Assembly: GCA_900315615.1 (NCBI GenBank)
Contig: OMZT01000089.1
Coordinates: 1 to 45,883, forward strand
Length of the DNA: 45,883 nt
Direction: 5' to 3'
Origin: an uncultured Veillonellaceae bacterium
GTDB lineage: Bacteria; Bacillota; Negativicutes; Selenomonadales; Selenomonadaceae
A program made the position numbers and the translations under genes. The notes under the pieces were generated by a model. The model saw only the letters and a list, made by a program, of their open reading frames with translations, was not told the origin of the DNA and did no database searches. Below are positions 7,199 through 17,356 of this stretch, one piece after another (position 1 is the stretch's first letter; each line of letters starts with the position of its first letter).

Positions 7199-8131
7199 AT
7201 GGGAATTTTAGTTAATAAAGATACTAAGGTTATCGTACAGGGCATCACCGGCAAGCAGGCGACATTCCATACGATGCAGATGCTGGCATATGGTACCAAG
7301 ATCGTTGCAGGCGTGACACCTGGTAAAGCAGGACAGACAGTCGATGGCAAGGATAAGGACGGTAATGAGGTCAAGGTTCCAGTTTTCAATACAGTAAAGG
7401 ACGCAGTTGACGCAACAGGCGCTAATGCCTCGGTCATATATGTACCGGCAAGGTTCGCAGCTGACTCCATCATGGAAGCTATTGACGCTGAACTGGATGT
7501 TGTCGTTTGTATCACAGAGCATATACCTGTCCTGGATATGGTAAAAGTGCGGCGCTACCTTGAAGGTAAGAAGACACGTTTGATCGGGCCGAACTGCCCT
7601 GGTATACTTACAACGGATGAGTGCAAGCTTGGCATCATTCCAGGTTATATACATAAGAAGGGACATGTTGGAGTCATATCCCGTTCTGGAACACTCACGT
7701 ATGAGGCTACGTTCCAGCTGACTGCTGCTGGCATCGGTCAGACGACTGCTATAGGTATCGGCGGTGACCCGGTCAAGGGAACAGATTTTATTGATGCGTT
7801 GAAGCTCTTTAAGGATGATCCGGATACGCTTGCTGTCCTTATGATAGGAGAGATAGGCGGCAATGCAGAGGAAGATGCAGCAAAGTGGATAAAAGAGAAT
7901 ATGCCGGATAAGCCGGTTGCTGCGTTTATTTCTGGACGTCAGGCGCCTCCGGGCAAACGTATGGGGCATGCAGGTGCTATCATTTCCGGTGGAAAGGGAA
8001 CAGCTGCAGACAAGATCAAGGCTTTGAACGCTGTTGGTATCGATGTTGCTGACACTGTTGCACATATCGGAGATACTGTAGTTAAGACACTGAAGAAGGC
8101 CGGCATATACGAGAAGTGCCATACCTGCTGA
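7199..8131 (+). CDS. sucD: Succinate-CoA ligase, alpha subunit
   Basis: A 310-residue protein starting '[20 protein letters not shown]'. I chose the ATG at 7199 because GAGGAGG sits 8 bases upstream; a longer in-frame start at 7148 would overlap sucC and adds no family sequence. It has a CoA-binding Rossmann domain (about 1-125) and a ligase domain with the phospho-histidine region '[11 protein letters not shown]' (His about 257). It pairs with the SucC made from the same transcript. A strong terminator closes the operon. Confidence 0.98.
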   Translation: MGILVNKDTKVIVQGITGKQATFHTMQMLAYGTKIVAGVTPGKAGQTVDGKDKDGNEVKVPVFNTVKDAVDATGANASVIYVPARFAADSIMEAIDAELDVVVCITEHIPVLDMVKVRRYLEGKKTRLIGPNCPGILTTDECKLGIIPGYIHKKGHVGVISRSGTLTYEATFQLTAAGIGQTTAIGIGGDPVKGTDFIDALKLFKDDPDTLAVLMIGEIGGNAEEDAAKWIKENMPDKPVAAFISGRQAPPGKRMGHAGAIISGGKGTAADKIKALNAVGIDVADTVAHIGDTVVKTLKKAGIYEKCHTC

Positions 8132-8171
8132 AACAGGATATAGCTGTTGATGACTTTCGTGATTACTTAGT

Positions 8172-8201
8172 AAAAAGGACGCTCTATGGAGCGTCCTTTT
8201 T
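8172..8201 (+). terminator. Terminator of sucCD
   Basis: Perfect 13-base stem AAAAAGGACGCTC / GAGCGTCCTTTTT with a TATG loop. It is symmetrical enough to work in both directions. Confidence 0.95.
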
Positions 8202-8271
8202 ATATGATAATGAAAAAAGCAGCACGTGGTATTTTTTTGATTGTTTTTTTGACTTTTTTACTTTTACCCCC

Positions 8272-8300
8272 TTGATTTTTTGTTCAATTAGAGGTATATT
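8272..8300 (+). promoter_or_regulatory. Promoter of the hrcA-dnaK operon
   Basis: TTGATT (8272-8277), a 17-base spacer and TATATT (8295-8300). The CIRCE operator begins 12 bases downstream of the -10, so bound HrcA would block initiation. Confidence 0.8.
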
Positions 8301-8311
8301 CTTTATAGAAC

Positions 8312-8338
8312 TTAGCACTCGGATACAAAGAGTGCTAA
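8312..8338 (+). promoter_or_regulatory. CIRCE operator of the hrcA-dnaK operon
   Basis: Exact consensus TTAGCACTC-N9-GAGTGCTAA, the binding site of HrcA, located between the promoter and the hrcA ribosome site. The repressor is therefore autoregulated and is released on heat or unfolded-protein stress. Confidence 0.98.
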
Positions 8339-8360
8339 CAAAAAGCCGAAAGGAGGCGGT

Positions 8361-9389
8361 ATGATGCTTGATGAACGCAAGAAAAAAGTGCTTCAGGCAG
8401 TTATAGATGATTATGTAACTATGGCAGAACCTGTTGGCTCACGTACGGTGGCGCGCACTCATGACCTGGGTGTAAGCGCAGCCACGATACGTAATGAGAT
8501 GGCTGATCTGGAAATGCTGGGGTATCTGGAGCATATACATACATCATCGGGCAGGATACCTTCTTCTAAGGGCTATAGGTTTTACGTCGATGATCTGCTT
8601 ACGCCTCGTAAGCTGAGCGAGGAAGAGAAAACTCTTATTGACAGATGGTACAAAGCACGTGTGAAGCGAATAGACGAGGTATTTCAGGAGACAGCGAAGA
8701 TTATCTCGCACGTCACGAAAAACCTTTCATTCGTTCTTGCTCCACAGCTTTCACAGGCTGCGTTCAGGTGCTTACAGTTCTTGCCGCTTGATGAGCATAG
8801 GGCAATCGCTGTGGTGATGACAGATGCCGGCTTCATAGAGAATCGCATAGTGAAGATACCTGATGGGGCTGCGTTCGAGGACTTCCAGCGCATGGCGAAG
8901 GTCATTAATGAATGTCTGGCTGGAAAGAATCTGGCGGCGATACAGCCAGAGCACATGAAGCGAATCAGGGATGAGATCGGTGATGAAAAGCTTTATGAGT
9001 CTGCGACCGGAATCATACGTCAGTCACTCGATAGTGAGAAGCGCGAGAGATTGTACCTTGGCGGTACGACAGAGGCTTTGTCCCAGCCCGAATTCCACAG
9101 CGTCGAAAGGATGAAGGAGATTCTCCTGATGCTTGAAGAGAAGCAACTTCTCAAGGATATCCTTCATGCACATCTCGGTGAAGGGCTATCCGTGACAATT
9201 GGCCGAGAGAACAAGTATACTGGCATACAGGATTGCAGCATCATAACAGCGACGTATCATCTCGATGGGGAGCTCTTGGGTACTATTGCTGTGCTGGGAC
9301 CTACGCGTATGGAGTATGGCAAGGCAATGACACTGTTGGGGTATATGAATGATAATTTGGCCAGTGTGATAAGGCAGTTCCGATGGTAG
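8361..9389 (+). CDS. hrcA: Heat-inducible transcription repressor HrcA
   Basis: A 342-residue protein with an N-terminal winged helix (about 5-75, 'DLGVSAATIRNEMADLEMLG') and the C-terminal HrcA/GAF-like domain. HrcA binds CIRCE and needs GroEL to stay active. Two CIRCE sites in this window (8312 and 34525) are its evident targets. The start is either ATG 8361 or ATG 8364; the AGGAGG site at 8351-8356 is spaced better for 8364, which would give 'MLDERKKK', the usual family start. It is the first gene of hrcA-grpE-dnaK-dnaJ. Confidence 0.97.
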   Translation: MMLDERKKKVLQAVIDDYVTMAEPVGSRTVARTHDLGVSAATIRNEMADLEMLGYLEHIHTSSGRIPSSKGYRFYVDDLLTPRKLSEEEKTLIDRWYKARVKRIDEVFQETAKIISHVTKNLSFVLAPQLSQAAFRCLQFLPLDEHRAIAVVMTDAGFIENRIVKIPDGAAFEDFQRMAKVINECLAGKNLAAIQPEHMKRIRDEIGDEKLYESATGIIRQSLDSEKRERLYLGGTTEALSQPEFHSVERMKEILLMLEEKQLLKDILHAHLGEGLSVTIGRENKYTGIQDCSIITATYHLDGELLGTIAVLGPTRMEYGKAMTLLGYMNDNLASVIRQFRW

Positions 9390-9431
9390 CAGATATCTAT
9401 CTGTTGTATATGAAGAAAGAGGTGAGGCTTT

Positions 9432-10031
9432 GTGCCATCCTTTATGAAAGATGAAATGAAAAAAAAGGACGAAGAGAAGCTTGCTCAAATGCAGGAAGAA
9501 ATCAATGAGGCTGCAATGGCTGCAGATGATGCGGAAGCTGAGACTGGTGAAACAAAACCAGCCGCGGAAGAAGCTGACAATGCGAACGCTGAAGTTGAGA
9601 GCCTGAAGGCACAGCTGCAGGAAAAAGCTGACCGTGTAATCAGGCTGCAGGCAGATTTTGATAATTTCCGCCGTCGTACTCGTCAGGAAAAGGAAGCAGT
9701 CGGTGCTGTGGTTACACAGGATCTTATCAAGGGATTGCTGCCTATGCTTGATGATTTCGAGCGCGCAATGCAGTCACAGGATGGTGACCCTGATGGATTC
9801 AGGAAGGGCATGGAAATGATATATAAGAAGTTCCGTGAGACACTGAAGAACGATGGGCTTGAAGTGATAGAAGCTGAGGGAGCAGAATTCGATCCAAACT
9901 TCCATCAGGCTGTCATGAGAGTAAATGATCCAGAAAAGAAGGACGGTACGATTGCTATGGAGCTTCAGAAGGGTTACATGGTGAATGGGACTGTCATTCG
10001 TCCAAGCATGGTTCAGGTTGTATCAAATTGA
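9432..10031 (+). CDS. grpE: Nucleotide exchange factor GrpE
   Basis: A 199-residue protein. It has an acidic, low-complexity N-terminus (about 15-60), a long coiled coil (about 60-110, 'LKAQLQEKADRVIRLQADFD') and the GrpE signature 'NFRRRTRQEK' with a beta domain ending 'VNGTVIRPSMVQV'. It releases ADP from DnaK. The start is taken as GTG 9432 after AGAGGTGAGG; ATG 9444 is a possible alternative. It lies 42 bases after hrcA and 49 bases before dnaK. Confidence 0.96.
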   Translation: MPSFMKDEMKKKDEEKLAQMQEEINEAAMAADDAEAETGETKPAAEEADNANAEVESLKAQLQEKADRVIRLQADFDNFRRRTRQEKEAVGAVVTQDLIKGLLPMLDDFERAMQSQDGDPDGFRKGMEMIYKKFRETLKNDGLEVIEAEGAEFDPNFHQAVMRVNDPEKKDGTIAMELQKGYMVNGTVIRPSMVQVVSN

Positions 10032-10080
10032 TATAAGGTTTTTTATATAAAGTTTATGATTTCAACAGGAGGAAATAACA

Positions 10081-11940
10081 ATGTCAAAAGTTGTAGGTAT
10101 TGACCTCGGTACAACAAACTCTGTTGTGTCGGTAATGGAAGGCGGAGAACCTACCGTAATAACGAATCCGGAAGGCAGCCGTACGACACCATCGGTTGTA
10201 GGCTTTTCCAAGACTGGCGAGCGCATGGTTGGTCAGCTTGCTAAAAGGCAGATAGTGTCAAATCCTGATCGTACGATTAAATCTATAAAGCGTCATATGG
10301 GTGAGAAGGACTACAAGGTTAACATAGATGGAAAGGATTATACGCCACCTGAGATCTCAGCAATGATTCTTCAGAAGCTCAAGGCAGATGCGGAAGCTTA
10401 TCTTGGTGAGCCTGTAAAGCAGGCAGTCATCACGGTACCTGCTTACTTCAATGACAGCCAGCGCCAGGCAACTAAGGATGCTGGTAAGATAGCAGGCCTC
10501 GAGGTGCTCAGAATTATCAATGAGCCGACAGCGGCTGCTCTTGCGTACGGCATGGATAAGGGCGACGATAGCACGATTCTCGTGTTCGATCTCGGTGGTG
10601 GAACATTCGATGTATCTATCCTTGAGCTCGGTGATGGCGTATTTGAAGTCAAGGCAACGAATGGTGATACGCACCTCGGTGGTGATGATTTCGATCAGCG
10701 CATCGTTGATTGGATGGTCGATGAGTTCAAGAAGGAGAATGGCATTGATCTTTCTGCGGATAAGATGAGTGCCCAGCGTCTTATAGAGGCAGCTGAGAAA
10801 GCTAAGATAGAGCTTTCGAGCATGGCTTCTACGAGCATTAACCTGCCATTCATCACTGCAGGTCCGAATGGCCCTCTGCATCTTGATCTTACACTTAGCC
10901 GTGCAAAGTTCGAGGAGCTCACATCTGATCTGGTAGAGCGTACGATGGAGCCAACAAGGAAGGCACTTGCTGATGCAGAACTTACGGCAGCAGATATCGA
11001 TAAGATCATCCTCGTCGGTGGCTCATCACGAATCCCGGCTGTGCAGAATGCTATAAAGAGCATTCTTGGCAAGGAGCCAACAAAGAATGTAAACCCTGAT
11101 GAGTGCGTATCCATGGGTGCTGCCATTCAGGGCGGCGTTCTGACCGGTGACGTCAAGGATGTGCTGCTGCTTGATGTTACTCCGCTTTCACTTGGTATTG
11201 AAACTCTCGGCGGAGTATGCACGAAGATTATCGAGCGTAATACGACGATTCCGACGTCTAAGAGCCAGGTATTCTCTACGGCAGCAGATAATCAGCCATC
11301 TGTTGACATACATGTACTTCAGGGCGAACGCGAAATGGCTGCTGGGAATAAGACGCTCGGTCGTTTTGAACTTTCCGATATCCCGCCAGCTCCAAGAGGA
11401 GTACCGCGTATTGAGGTTACGTTTGATATCGACGCAAATGGTATTGTGCATGTTTCTGCAAAGGATCTCGGCACCGGCAAGGAGCAGAAGATTACAATCC
11501 AGTCCGATAGCGGTATGAGCAAAGAGGACATCGACCGTATGGTCAAGGAAGCACAGGCTCATGAAGCAGAGGATAAGAAGCAGAAAGAGACTGTCGAGGT
11601 CAAGAACAATGCTGATTCGCTTGTTTATCAGGCTGAGAAGGCAGTGAAGGATCTTGGCGATAAGGCAGATAAGTCCAAGGTAGATGCCGTTAACAGTGCA
11701 GTCCAGAAGGTAAAGGAAGCACTGAAGGGCGGAGACACAGAGGCAATCAAGAAGGCTACTGAAGAACTGCAGAAGCCGCTGTATGAGCTTTCTGCAGCTG
11801 CATATCAAGCAGCTGGCGGTGATGCTGCAGCAGGTGCACAGGGCGCAGCAGGAGCTGGACAGCAGACCTCCTCTGATACAAAGAACGATGATGATGTCGT
11901 TGATGCAGAGTACACAGAGGTACATGACGACAAGAAGTAA
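10081..11940 (+). CDS. dnaK: Chaperone DnaK (Hsp70)
   Basis: A 619-residue protein of usual length. The ATPase domain (1-360) shows 'GIDLGTTNS' (6-14), '[18 protein letters not shown]' and '[10 protein letters not shown]'. The substrate-binding domain follows from about 370, then the helical lid and an Ala/Gly-rich tail ending '[13 protein letters not shown]'. It folds and protects cytoplasmic proteins with DnaJ and GrpE. An AGGAGG site lies 9 bases before the ATG. A GC-rich hairpin between this gene and dnaJ may lower dnaJ expression. Confidence 0.99.
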   Translation: MSKVVGIDLGTTNSVVSVMEGGEPTVITNPEGSRTTPSVVGFSKTGERMVGQLAKRQIVSNPDRTIKSIKRHMGEKDYKVNIDGKDYTPPEISAMILQKLKADAEAYLGEPVKQAVITVPAYFNDSQRQATKDAGKIAGLEVLRIINEPTAAALAYGMDKGDDSTILVFDLGGGTFDVSILELGDGVFEVKATNGDTHLGGDDFDQRIVDWMVDEFKKENGIDLSADKMSAQRLIEAAEKAKIELSSMASTSINLPFITAGPNGPLHLDLTLSRAKFEELTSDLVERTMEPTRKALADAELTAADIDKIILVGGSSRIPAVQNAIKSILGKEPTKNVNPDECVSMGAAIQGGVLTGDVKDVLLLDVTPLSLGIETLGGVCTKIIERNTTIPTSKSQVFSTAADNQPSVDIHVLQGEREMAAGNKTLGRFELSDIPPAPRGVPRIEVTFDIDANGIVHVSAKDLGTGKEQKITIQSDSGMSKEDIDRMVKEAQAHEAEDKKQKETVEVKNNADSLVYQAEKAVKDLGDKADKSKVDAVNSAVQKVKEALKGGDTEAIKKATEELQKPLYELSAAAYQAAGGDAAAGAQGAAGAGQQTSSDTKNDDDVVDAEYTEVHDDKK

Positions 11941-11956
11941 TCAACTATAGAAAGGG

Positions 11957-11980
11957 AGCGGGGGTTTCCCCGCTTCTTTT
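11957..11980 (+). terminator. Hairpin between dnaK and dnaJ, partial terminator
   Basis: AGCGGGG / CCCCGCT form a 7-base stem with a GTTT loop, followed by TCTTTTCTC and only 32 bases before the dnaJ start. It may reduce read-through or protect the dnaK message 3' end. Confidence 0.65.
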
Positions 11981-12006
11981 CTCAATTGCAGAAAAGGAGT
12001 ATAATC

Positions 12007-13164
12007 GTGAGCGAGAAACGCGACTACTATGAAGTCCTAGGCGTGGGCAGAGATGCTTCAGCACAGGAAATCAAGAAAGCATTCAAGAAGCTCGCCATCA
12101 AATATCATCCTGATAAGAACCGCGATAATCCTAAGGCTGCTGAAGAGAAGTTCAAAGAAGTCAACGAGGCATATCAGGTCTTGTCTGATCCTAAAAAGAA
12201 GGCGCAGTATGATCAGTTCGGCCATGCGGCGTTCGAAAACGGGGGAGGCGGTGCCCAAGGTTTCGGCGGCTTTGGTGGCTTTGGCGGATTCGGTGGCGAT
12301 GCAACCGAGGGCTTTGGTGATATATTCGATATGTTCTTTGGCGGTGCGGGAGGACGACAGCGTCGTCAGGGACCTGAACGTGGCAGCGATATACGCTACG
12401 ACCTGGAGATATCATTTGAAGAGGCTGCATTTGGCGTTGAACGCGAGATAGTCATACCGCGTGTGGAGAAATGCCATGAATGCCATGGCAGCGGAGCAGC
12501 ACCTGGGTCTAAGCCGGAGACGTGCCCTAAATGTCATGGTAGCGGACAGATGAGACAGTCAGTCAAGACGATGTTTGGTATGATGCAGAACATAACAACA
12601 TGTGACAGATGTCACGGAACAGGCAAGATTGTCAAGAACCCGTGTACAAGCTGCCATGGTACCGGCAAGGAAAGTGTCACGAGTAAGATAAATGTGAATA
12701 TACCGGCTGGTATAGATAATGGGCAGCGTGTACGCCTACGCGGTGAAGGAGAAACGGGATCACGTGGCGGAGCATCAGGAGACCTCTACGTGTATGTCTT
12801 TATCAAGCCGCATAAGATATTCCGCAGAGATGGCAACGATGTGCTCGTTGAAGTACCTATATCATTCGTGCAAGCTGCCTTAGGAGATCAGATAGAGGTA
12901 CCTACGCTTGATGGTAAGGTAGAGATCAAGGTTCCTGCGGGACTTCAGTCAGGGACAATCCTTCGCGTGAGGGGCAAGGGCATACCGCGACTTAGAGGAT
13001 CGGGACGTGGTGATGAGCATGTGAAGGTAAAGGTCCTAACACCGCAGAAGCTGAATGATAAGCAAAAGGAAGCACTGCGTAAGTTCGGTGAACTTTGTGG
13101 TGAAAATGTCAACCCTGAGCAGAAAAGCTTTGCAGACAAACTAAAAGATTTATTTAAGAATTGA
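12007..13164 (+). CDS. dnaJ: Chaperone DnaJ (Hsp40)
   Basis: A 385-residue type I J protein. The J domain covers 1-70 with the HPD motif ('[10 protein letters not shown]'). A Gly/Phe-rich segment follows (about 75-120), then four zinc repeats ('CHECHGSG', 'CPKCHGSG', 'CDRCHGTG', 'CTSCHGTG') and the C-terminal substrate domains. The start is GTG 12007, 7 bases after AAAGGAG; an in-frame TTG at 11986 lies upstream of that site and is rejected. DnaJ stimulates DnaK ATPase activity. Last gene of the operon. Confidence 0.98.
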   Translation: MSEKRDYYEVLGVGRDASAQEIKKAFKKLAIKYHPDKNRDNPKAAEEKFKEVNEAYQVLSDPKKKAQYDQFGHAAFENGGGGAQGFGGFGGFGGFGGDATEGFGDIFDMFFGGAGGRQRRQGPERGSDIRYDLEISFEEAAFGVEREIVIPRVEKCHECHGSGAAPGSKPETCPKCHGSGQMRQSVKTMFGMMQNITTCDRCHGTGKIVKNPCTSCHGTGKESVTSKINVNIPAGIDNGQRVRLRGEGETGSRGGASGDLYVYVFIKPHKIFRRDGNDVLVEVPISFVQAALGDQIEVPTLDGKVEIKVPAGLQSGTILRVRGKGIPRLRGSGRGDEHVKVKVLTPQKLNDKQKEALRKFGELCGENVNPEQKSFADKLKDLFKN

Positions 13165-13172
13165 CTATAAGG

Positions 13173-13205
13173 CTGCCATATCATTTTTGATATGGCAGTT
13201 GTTAC
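13173..13205 (+). terminator. Terminator after dnaJ
   Basis: Perfect 11-base stem CTGCCATATCA / TGATATGGCAG with a TTTT loop. The T-run after it is weak (TTGTTACTT). Confidence 0.7.
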
Positions 13206-13298
13206 TTGTATACAAAAAAAGTTAGAGGAATGCAAAGAAAAAAATAGAATAAATAGAAGTAATGATTATGGAAGTTCATAATTAAGGGGCTGGTATTT

Positions 13299-15278
13299 AT
13301 GGGAATGAGAAAGAAATTTTTCGTATTGGCTGGTTTAGTGGCAGTTATAATGACAATCGTGTCTTTTACAGGTTATATGCTTGCCAGGAACTACCTTGTC
13401 AAATCCGTCGAGGAAGAGATTGTCTTGATGCTTGATGAGCATGTATCTAGTGTCGACGGCTGGCTGATGGAAAAAGGCGCATATGCAGTTTCTGCGGCTA
13501 GAAGTATGTCATATCAAGATACCGGCAAGGCGGATAAAGAGATACAACCGCTTCTTAACATGATAGGTGAGGATAAGACGCAGATACTCGATCTAAGTAT
13601 TGGCAATGAGGACCAGCATATGGTATCATACCGAGCAGGCGTCAATACGGGTAAGGTAGATCCGCGTACAAGAGGCTGGTACAAGGATACAAAGGCGAAT
13701 CCAGATAAGCTCATTTGGACAGAGGCATATAAAGATGTCCTGACGGGTAAGAATGTAGTATCTGCAGCCATATCATATGAAGTTAACGGGACGTTTCGCG
13801 GGGCTATCTGTGAAGATATAGCGCTTGATACGTTGAACGATGTTGTCAAGGAGGTTCGTTATAAGGGTGAAGGACAGGGCTATATCATAGACAGGAATGG
13901 CGCTGTCATAGCATCTGATGCTTCAGACGAGGTAGGGAAGAAGCTTGAGGATATAGACGCATTCAAGGCTCATTCTGCAGCAATCCTTGCACCAGACGCT
14001 AAAGGATTCATGGAGCTTGAGAAAAACGGAGCCACGCAGGTGTTCGCATATGCGACTGTACCTTCTACGCAATGGGTCATAGCGCTTGTTGTGCCTGAGA
14101 GTATCGTCTATGCGCCGCTCTCAAAGATGCGTATAATGTATATTGCGCTGATCATTATAGGTGTACTTATCATCGTCGGTGCCTGCCTTAAATTCTCCAC
14201 CAAAATAACCAATAGTGTTGTACGTCTGAAAGATGAAGCCGTGCAGATGGCTGAAGGAAATCTGTCGCGTCCAGATATCAGCATAGATTCAAGTGACGAG
14301 ATAGGTGACCTTGGACATGCATTCAATGCTATGAAGAAACATATATATGTATTGATTTCGGACATTTCTAAGGCGTCCGAGAGACTTGCAGCATCAAGTG
14401 AACAGCTGACCGCAAGCTCTCATCAGTCTGCAGAGGCTGCTACACATGTCGCTGAGAATGTTTGCGTCGTTGCTGAAGGTATGGGTGCACAGATGCAGCA
14501 TATGGACAGAGCGAATAGTGAGGTTTCCGCGGCATCTGATGAGCTGCAGAACGTTGTTGCACAGTCAGATGAAGCAACATCTATGACAGAGCAGACAGCC
14601 GAGGCGGCATCACATGGACAGAAGCTTATGCAGGACGCAGTGAAGCGTATGGATAAGATCGAGGATAGTGTTGCAAAGTCGGCAGAAGTCGTTGCAAAGC
14701 TTGGAGAAAATTCTGAGCAGATAGGTCAGATCGTTGAAACGATATCTAATATTGCTGGTCAAACCAACCTCCTGGCACTTAATGCAGCTATAGAGGCTGC
14801 ACGTGCAGGCGAGCAGGGACGCGGATTCTCCGTCGTCGCAGATGAGGTCAGGAAACTTGCAGAGCAGTCTCAGCAGGCAGCTGATGAAATCAGCAGGAGG
14901 ATTGAGACCGTCCAGACAGATACGGCAAATGCTGTAAGTGCCATGGGTAATGGCAGGGATGAGGTACAGGCTGGCGTCAAAGCAATCCGTGATGTTGGCA
15001 CGGAATTCGAACATATTGTCGATCAGGTACAAAAGATATCCGACAATATGAGAGATATCAGCTCTTCCATGAAGAAAGTATCTGATGGTACAGAGCGTAT
15101 AGGCAATGCAGTAGGAGAGGTTCAGAAGATCAGCAAGGATGGTGCAGATCAGACACAGAGCATATCAGCGGCAACGGAAGAACAGTCCGCTTCTATGGAG
15201 GAGATTGCGGCAGCCGCGCATTCGTTAGCTGAACTTGCTACCCAGATGCAGGAGGCTACCAATAAGTTCAAGCTGTGA
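13299..15278 (+). CDS. Methyl-accepting chemotaxis protein with dCache sensor
   Basis: A 659-residue chemoreceptor. It has TM1 (about 7-29), an extracytoplasmic double Cache domain (about 33-275), TM2 (279-297), HAMP (about 299-352) and a methyl-accepting signalling domain (about 370-659) with the conserved hairpin tip '[20 protein letters not shown]' near 487-506. The Cache domain contains '[10 protein letters not shown]' (121-130), 'TEAYKD' (141-146) and Asp173. These match much of the amino-acid-binding pattern of dCache_1 sensors, so an amino acid or related ligand is likely (inference). It stands alone with its own terminator and signals to CheA/CheW encoded elsewhere. AAGGGG lies ahead of the ATG. 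Confidence 0.96.
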   Translation: MGMRKKFFVLAGLVAVIMTIVSFTGYMLARNYLVKSVEEEIVLMLDEHVSSVDGWLMEKGAYAVSAARSMSYQDTGKADKEIQPLLNMIGEDKTQILDLSIGNEDQHMVSYRAGVNTGKVDPRTRGWYKDTKANPDKLIWTEAYKDVLTGKNVVSAAISYEVNGTFRGAICEDIALDTLNDVVKEVRYKGEGQGYIIDRNGAVIASDASDEVGKKLEDIDAFKAHSAAILAPDAKGFMELEKNGATQVFAYATVPSTQWVIALVVPESIVYAPLSKMRIMYIALIIIGVLIIVGACLKFSTKITNSVVRLKDEAVQMAEGNLSRPDISIDSSDEIGDLGHAFNAMKKHIYVLISDISKASERLAASSEQLTASSHQSAEAATHVAENVCVVAEGMGAQMQHMDRANSEVSAASDELQNVVAQSDEATSMTEQTAEAASHGQKLMQDAVKRMDKIEDSVAKSAEVVAKLGENSEQIGQIVETISNIAGQTNLLALNAAIEAARAGEQGRGFSVVADEVRKLAEQSQQAADEISRRIETVQTDTANAVSAMGNGRDEVQAGVKAIRDVGTEFEHIVDQVQKISDNMRDISSSMKKVSDGTERIGNAVGEVQKISKDGADQTQSISAATEEQSASMEEIAAAAHSLAELATQMQEATNKFKL

Positions 15279-15318
15279 CTTGACGAAACGATATGTTCTG
15301 CTAGAATATTATATATAG

Positions 15319-15345
15319 AGGCGCGGCTTGTGCCGCGCCTTTTTC
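15319..15345 (+). terminator. Terminator after the chemoreceptor gene
   Basis: Perfect 9-base stem AGGCGCGGC / GCCGCGCCT with a TTGT loop, then TTTTTC. Confidence 0.95.
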
Positions 15346-15373
15346 TATCTTTTCCAGAGTGGGGTGACATGGC

Positions 15374-16891
15374 ATGGATCAGCATATTTATGCAGCAATA
15401 GATCTCAAGTCTTTTTATGCATCTGTTGAATGTGCTTATATAGGCAAGGATCCATTAAAAACTAATCTTGTTGTTGCCGATAAGAGCCGCACAGATAAAA
15501 CAATATGCCTTGCAGTGTCACCTTCATTAAAGGAAATGGGTATACCCGGAAGACCTAGACTTTTCGAGGTCGTAGAACGTATGCGTGCAATTAATGATAT
15601 GAGAAGGCGGCAGATTCGTGGAGAACGTTTCCTTGGAAAATCATGTGATAAAGATAAGCTTGAAAGTGATCCGCGACTTAAGGCAGACTATATCGTCGCA
15701 ATGCCGCATATGGCGCGCTATATTGATGTGAGTACCAAAATCTATAATATATACCTGAGATATATATCGCCAGATGACATTATCATATATTCAATCGATG
15801 AAGTCTTTATGGATATTACGCAGTATATACGCCTTTATGGGTTTAAAGCAGAGGAGCTTGTGAGGAAACTTATAAAGGAGGTATTTGACGAAACTAAGAT
15901 AACGGCGACTGCAGGTATAGGGACGAATCTTTATCTTGCGAAAATCGCCATGGATATAGTCGCTAAGCATATGAAGCCGGACGAATACGGTGTTCGTTTG
16001 GCATCACTGGATGAAGGTTCATATCGGAGGAAGCTGTGGACACATAGGCCACTTACAGATTTTTGGCGCGTAGGCAAGGGCTATGCAAAGAAGCTCGAGG
16101 CTAATGGACTCAGGACCATGGGCGATATAGCGCGTTGTTCACTTGGGAAATGTGGAGAATTTTATAGCGAGGAGTTGCTCTACAGACTTTTTGGTAAAAA
16201 TGCGGAGCTGCTCATAGACCATGCATGGGGATGGGAACCGTGTACCATGCATGATATCAAGTCATATAAACCACGTGGAAAAAGCCTTGGGGCAGGACAA
16301 GTACTGCAGGAGCCATATGGATATTCAAAGGCGCGCATAGTGGTGCGTGAAATGGCAGATGAGCTCGTCTTAGGTCTTGTATCAAGGCAAATGGAGACGA
16401 ATCAAGTCGTCTTAACGATAGGATATGACCGCCAGAGCATAGCGAATCCTGAAGCGAAAAAGCAATATCATGGAAAGCTTCATGTAGATCATTATGGACG
16501 AGAGGTTCCCCAGCATGCTCATGGAAGCAATAAGCTGGACCACTATACCAACTCTGGGCGTGTAATAGGTGATGCACTGATTGAGATATTTGACAGGGTA
16601 GTTCAGCCTGAACTACTCGTGCGCAGGATAACTGTATCTGCCAGTAATATCATATGTGAGGCAGACGCAAAGCGCATGCGACAAGAGCAGCCAGAGCAGC
16701 TTAACCTATTCGACGTATCAAATGAATCGGCCGCGAAACGTGAACGCGAGGAGAAAGAACGCGCGCTTCTACGTACGGTAATCGAGCTGAAGCAGCGTTT
16801 CGGCAAGAACTCGATTGTCAAGGGAATGGATTTACAGGAGGGTGCGACAGGCATGACACGGAACAGACAGATAGGAGGACATAGGGCTTGA
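15374..16891 (+). CDS. Y-family DNA polymerase (UmuC/DinB-like)
   Basis: A 505-residue protein. The first metal-binding Asp is in 'YAAIDLKSFYASVEC' (Asp10, with Phe14 as probable steric gate). The second catalytic pair is in 'IIIYSIDEVFMDIT' (Asp142, Glu143). Thumb and little-finger regions follow. These enzymes copy damaged DNA with low fidelity. It is longer than E. coli DinB or UmuC. The extra length is a C-terminal region (about 420-505) containing 'EQPEQLNLFDVS', which resembles the QLxLF-type beta-clamp-binding motif. GGGGTGA lies 6 bases before the ATG. The YolD-like gene follows after 21 bases. I see no LexA-type box upstream. Confidence 0.93.
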   Translation: MDQHIYAAIDLKSFYASVECAYIGKDPLKTNLVVADKSRTDKTICLAVSPSLKEMGIPGRPRLFEVVERMRAINDMRRRQIRGERFLGKSCDKDKLESDPRLKADYIVAMPHMARYIDVSTKIYNIYLRYISPDDIIIYSIDEVFMDITQYIRLYGFKAEELVRKLIKEVFDETKITATAGIGTNLYLAKIAMDIVAKHMKPDEYGVRLASLDEGSYRRKLWTHRPLTDFWRVGKGYAKKLEANGLRTMGDIARCSLGKCGEFYSEELLYRLFGKNAELLIDHAWGWEPCTMHDIKSYKPRGKSLGAGQVLQEPYGYSKARIVVREMADELVLGLVSRQMETNQVVLTIGYDRQSIANPEAKKQYHGKLHVDHYGREVPQHAHGSNKLDHYTNSGRVIGDALIEIFDRVVQPELLVRRITVSASNIICEADAKRMRQEQPEQLNLFDVSNESAAKREREEKERALLRTVIELKQRFGKNSIVKGMDLQEGATGMTRNRQIGGHRA

Positions 16892-16912
16892 TGAGGTTAT
16901 GGAGGTGACATC

Positions 16913-17110
16913 ATGGACGGCGATATTTCCAGATATGAGGATATAATAAACCTTCCACATCACGTATCTAGCGTACATCCACATATGAATATGTCAGATC
17001 GTGCGGCGCAGTTTGCACCATTTGATGCATTGACAGGCTTCAGTGAAGCGGTAGATGAGACTGCAAAAAAGTCGCAAAAGGAAAATGAGATATGGATAGG
17101 TGGGAAATAA
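16913..17110 (+). CDS. YolD-like small protein, partner of the Y-family polymerase
   Basis: A 65-residue protein with the pattern seen in small proteins next to Firmicute Y-family polymerases: 'YEDIINLPHHVSSVHPHMN', then 'DRAAQFAPFDALTGFSEAV'. GGAGGTGA precedes the ATG. It is cotranscribed with the polymerase. YolD-like proteins are proposed to regulate or escort these polymerases; the mechanism is not established. Confidence 0.85.
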   Translation: MDGDISRYEDIINLPHHVSSVHPHMNMSDRAAQFAPFDALTGFSEAVDETAKKSQKENEIWIGGK

Positions 17111-17138
17111 AGGTATCATATATTTAATGGAACTTTCA

Positions 17139-17168
17139 TTGACAATTGGACGTAGTATATTGTAATAT
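17139..17168 (+). promoter_or_regulatory. Promoter of the riboswitch-terC unit
   Basis: Consensus TTGACA (17139-17144), an 18-base spacer and TAATAT (17163-17168), ending about 8 bases before the riboswitch. Confidence 0.7.
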
Positions 17169-17175
17169 AAGCGTG

Positions 17176-17299
17176 TAACGAGAGGGAGTAATCTCCTGCC
17201 CTTATTCAACAAGCATGTTCCTGCTGCGCGGGAGCTGGATATGGGGCTGATTATATCAGTAGATGAGACTTTCGACGGGATTCCGCCGGAAGTCTTTTT
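17176..17299 (+). ncRNA. yybP-ykoY family (manganese) riboswitch
   Basis: The leader carries the conserved 5' loop AGAGGGAGTAATCTCC and, near its 3' end, the family's second conserved segment GATGAGACTTTCGACGG. The latter merges into the terminator stem, as in known members. It lies directly upstream of a TerC-family gene, the classic regulon of this Mn(II)-sensing riboswitch. Metal binding should favour read-through into terC. Confidence 0.82.
17266..17299 (+). terminator. Expression-platform terminator of the riboswitch
   Basis: The 13-base stem AGACTTTCGACGG / CCGCCGGAAGTCT has one mismatch and one G-U pair, with a GATT loop followed by TTTTG. Its 5' arm is part of the conserved aptamer, which is the basis for switching. 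Confidence 0.85.
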
Positions 17300-17356
17300 G
17301 TATATCAGACTTCCTGCAGGATTCATTTTCAATCTATCTTGAGAGGAAGGAAGCAA

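Noticed and set aside
7208-8122. A 304-codon open frame opposite sucD
   Set aside because: Antisense shadow of a strongly conserved gene; no start signal and no coherent protein features.
12240-12360. Tandem GGTTTCGGCGGC-like repeats
   Set aside because: They encode the Gly/Phe-rich linker of DnaJ, a normal part of the protein, and are not a separate repeat element.
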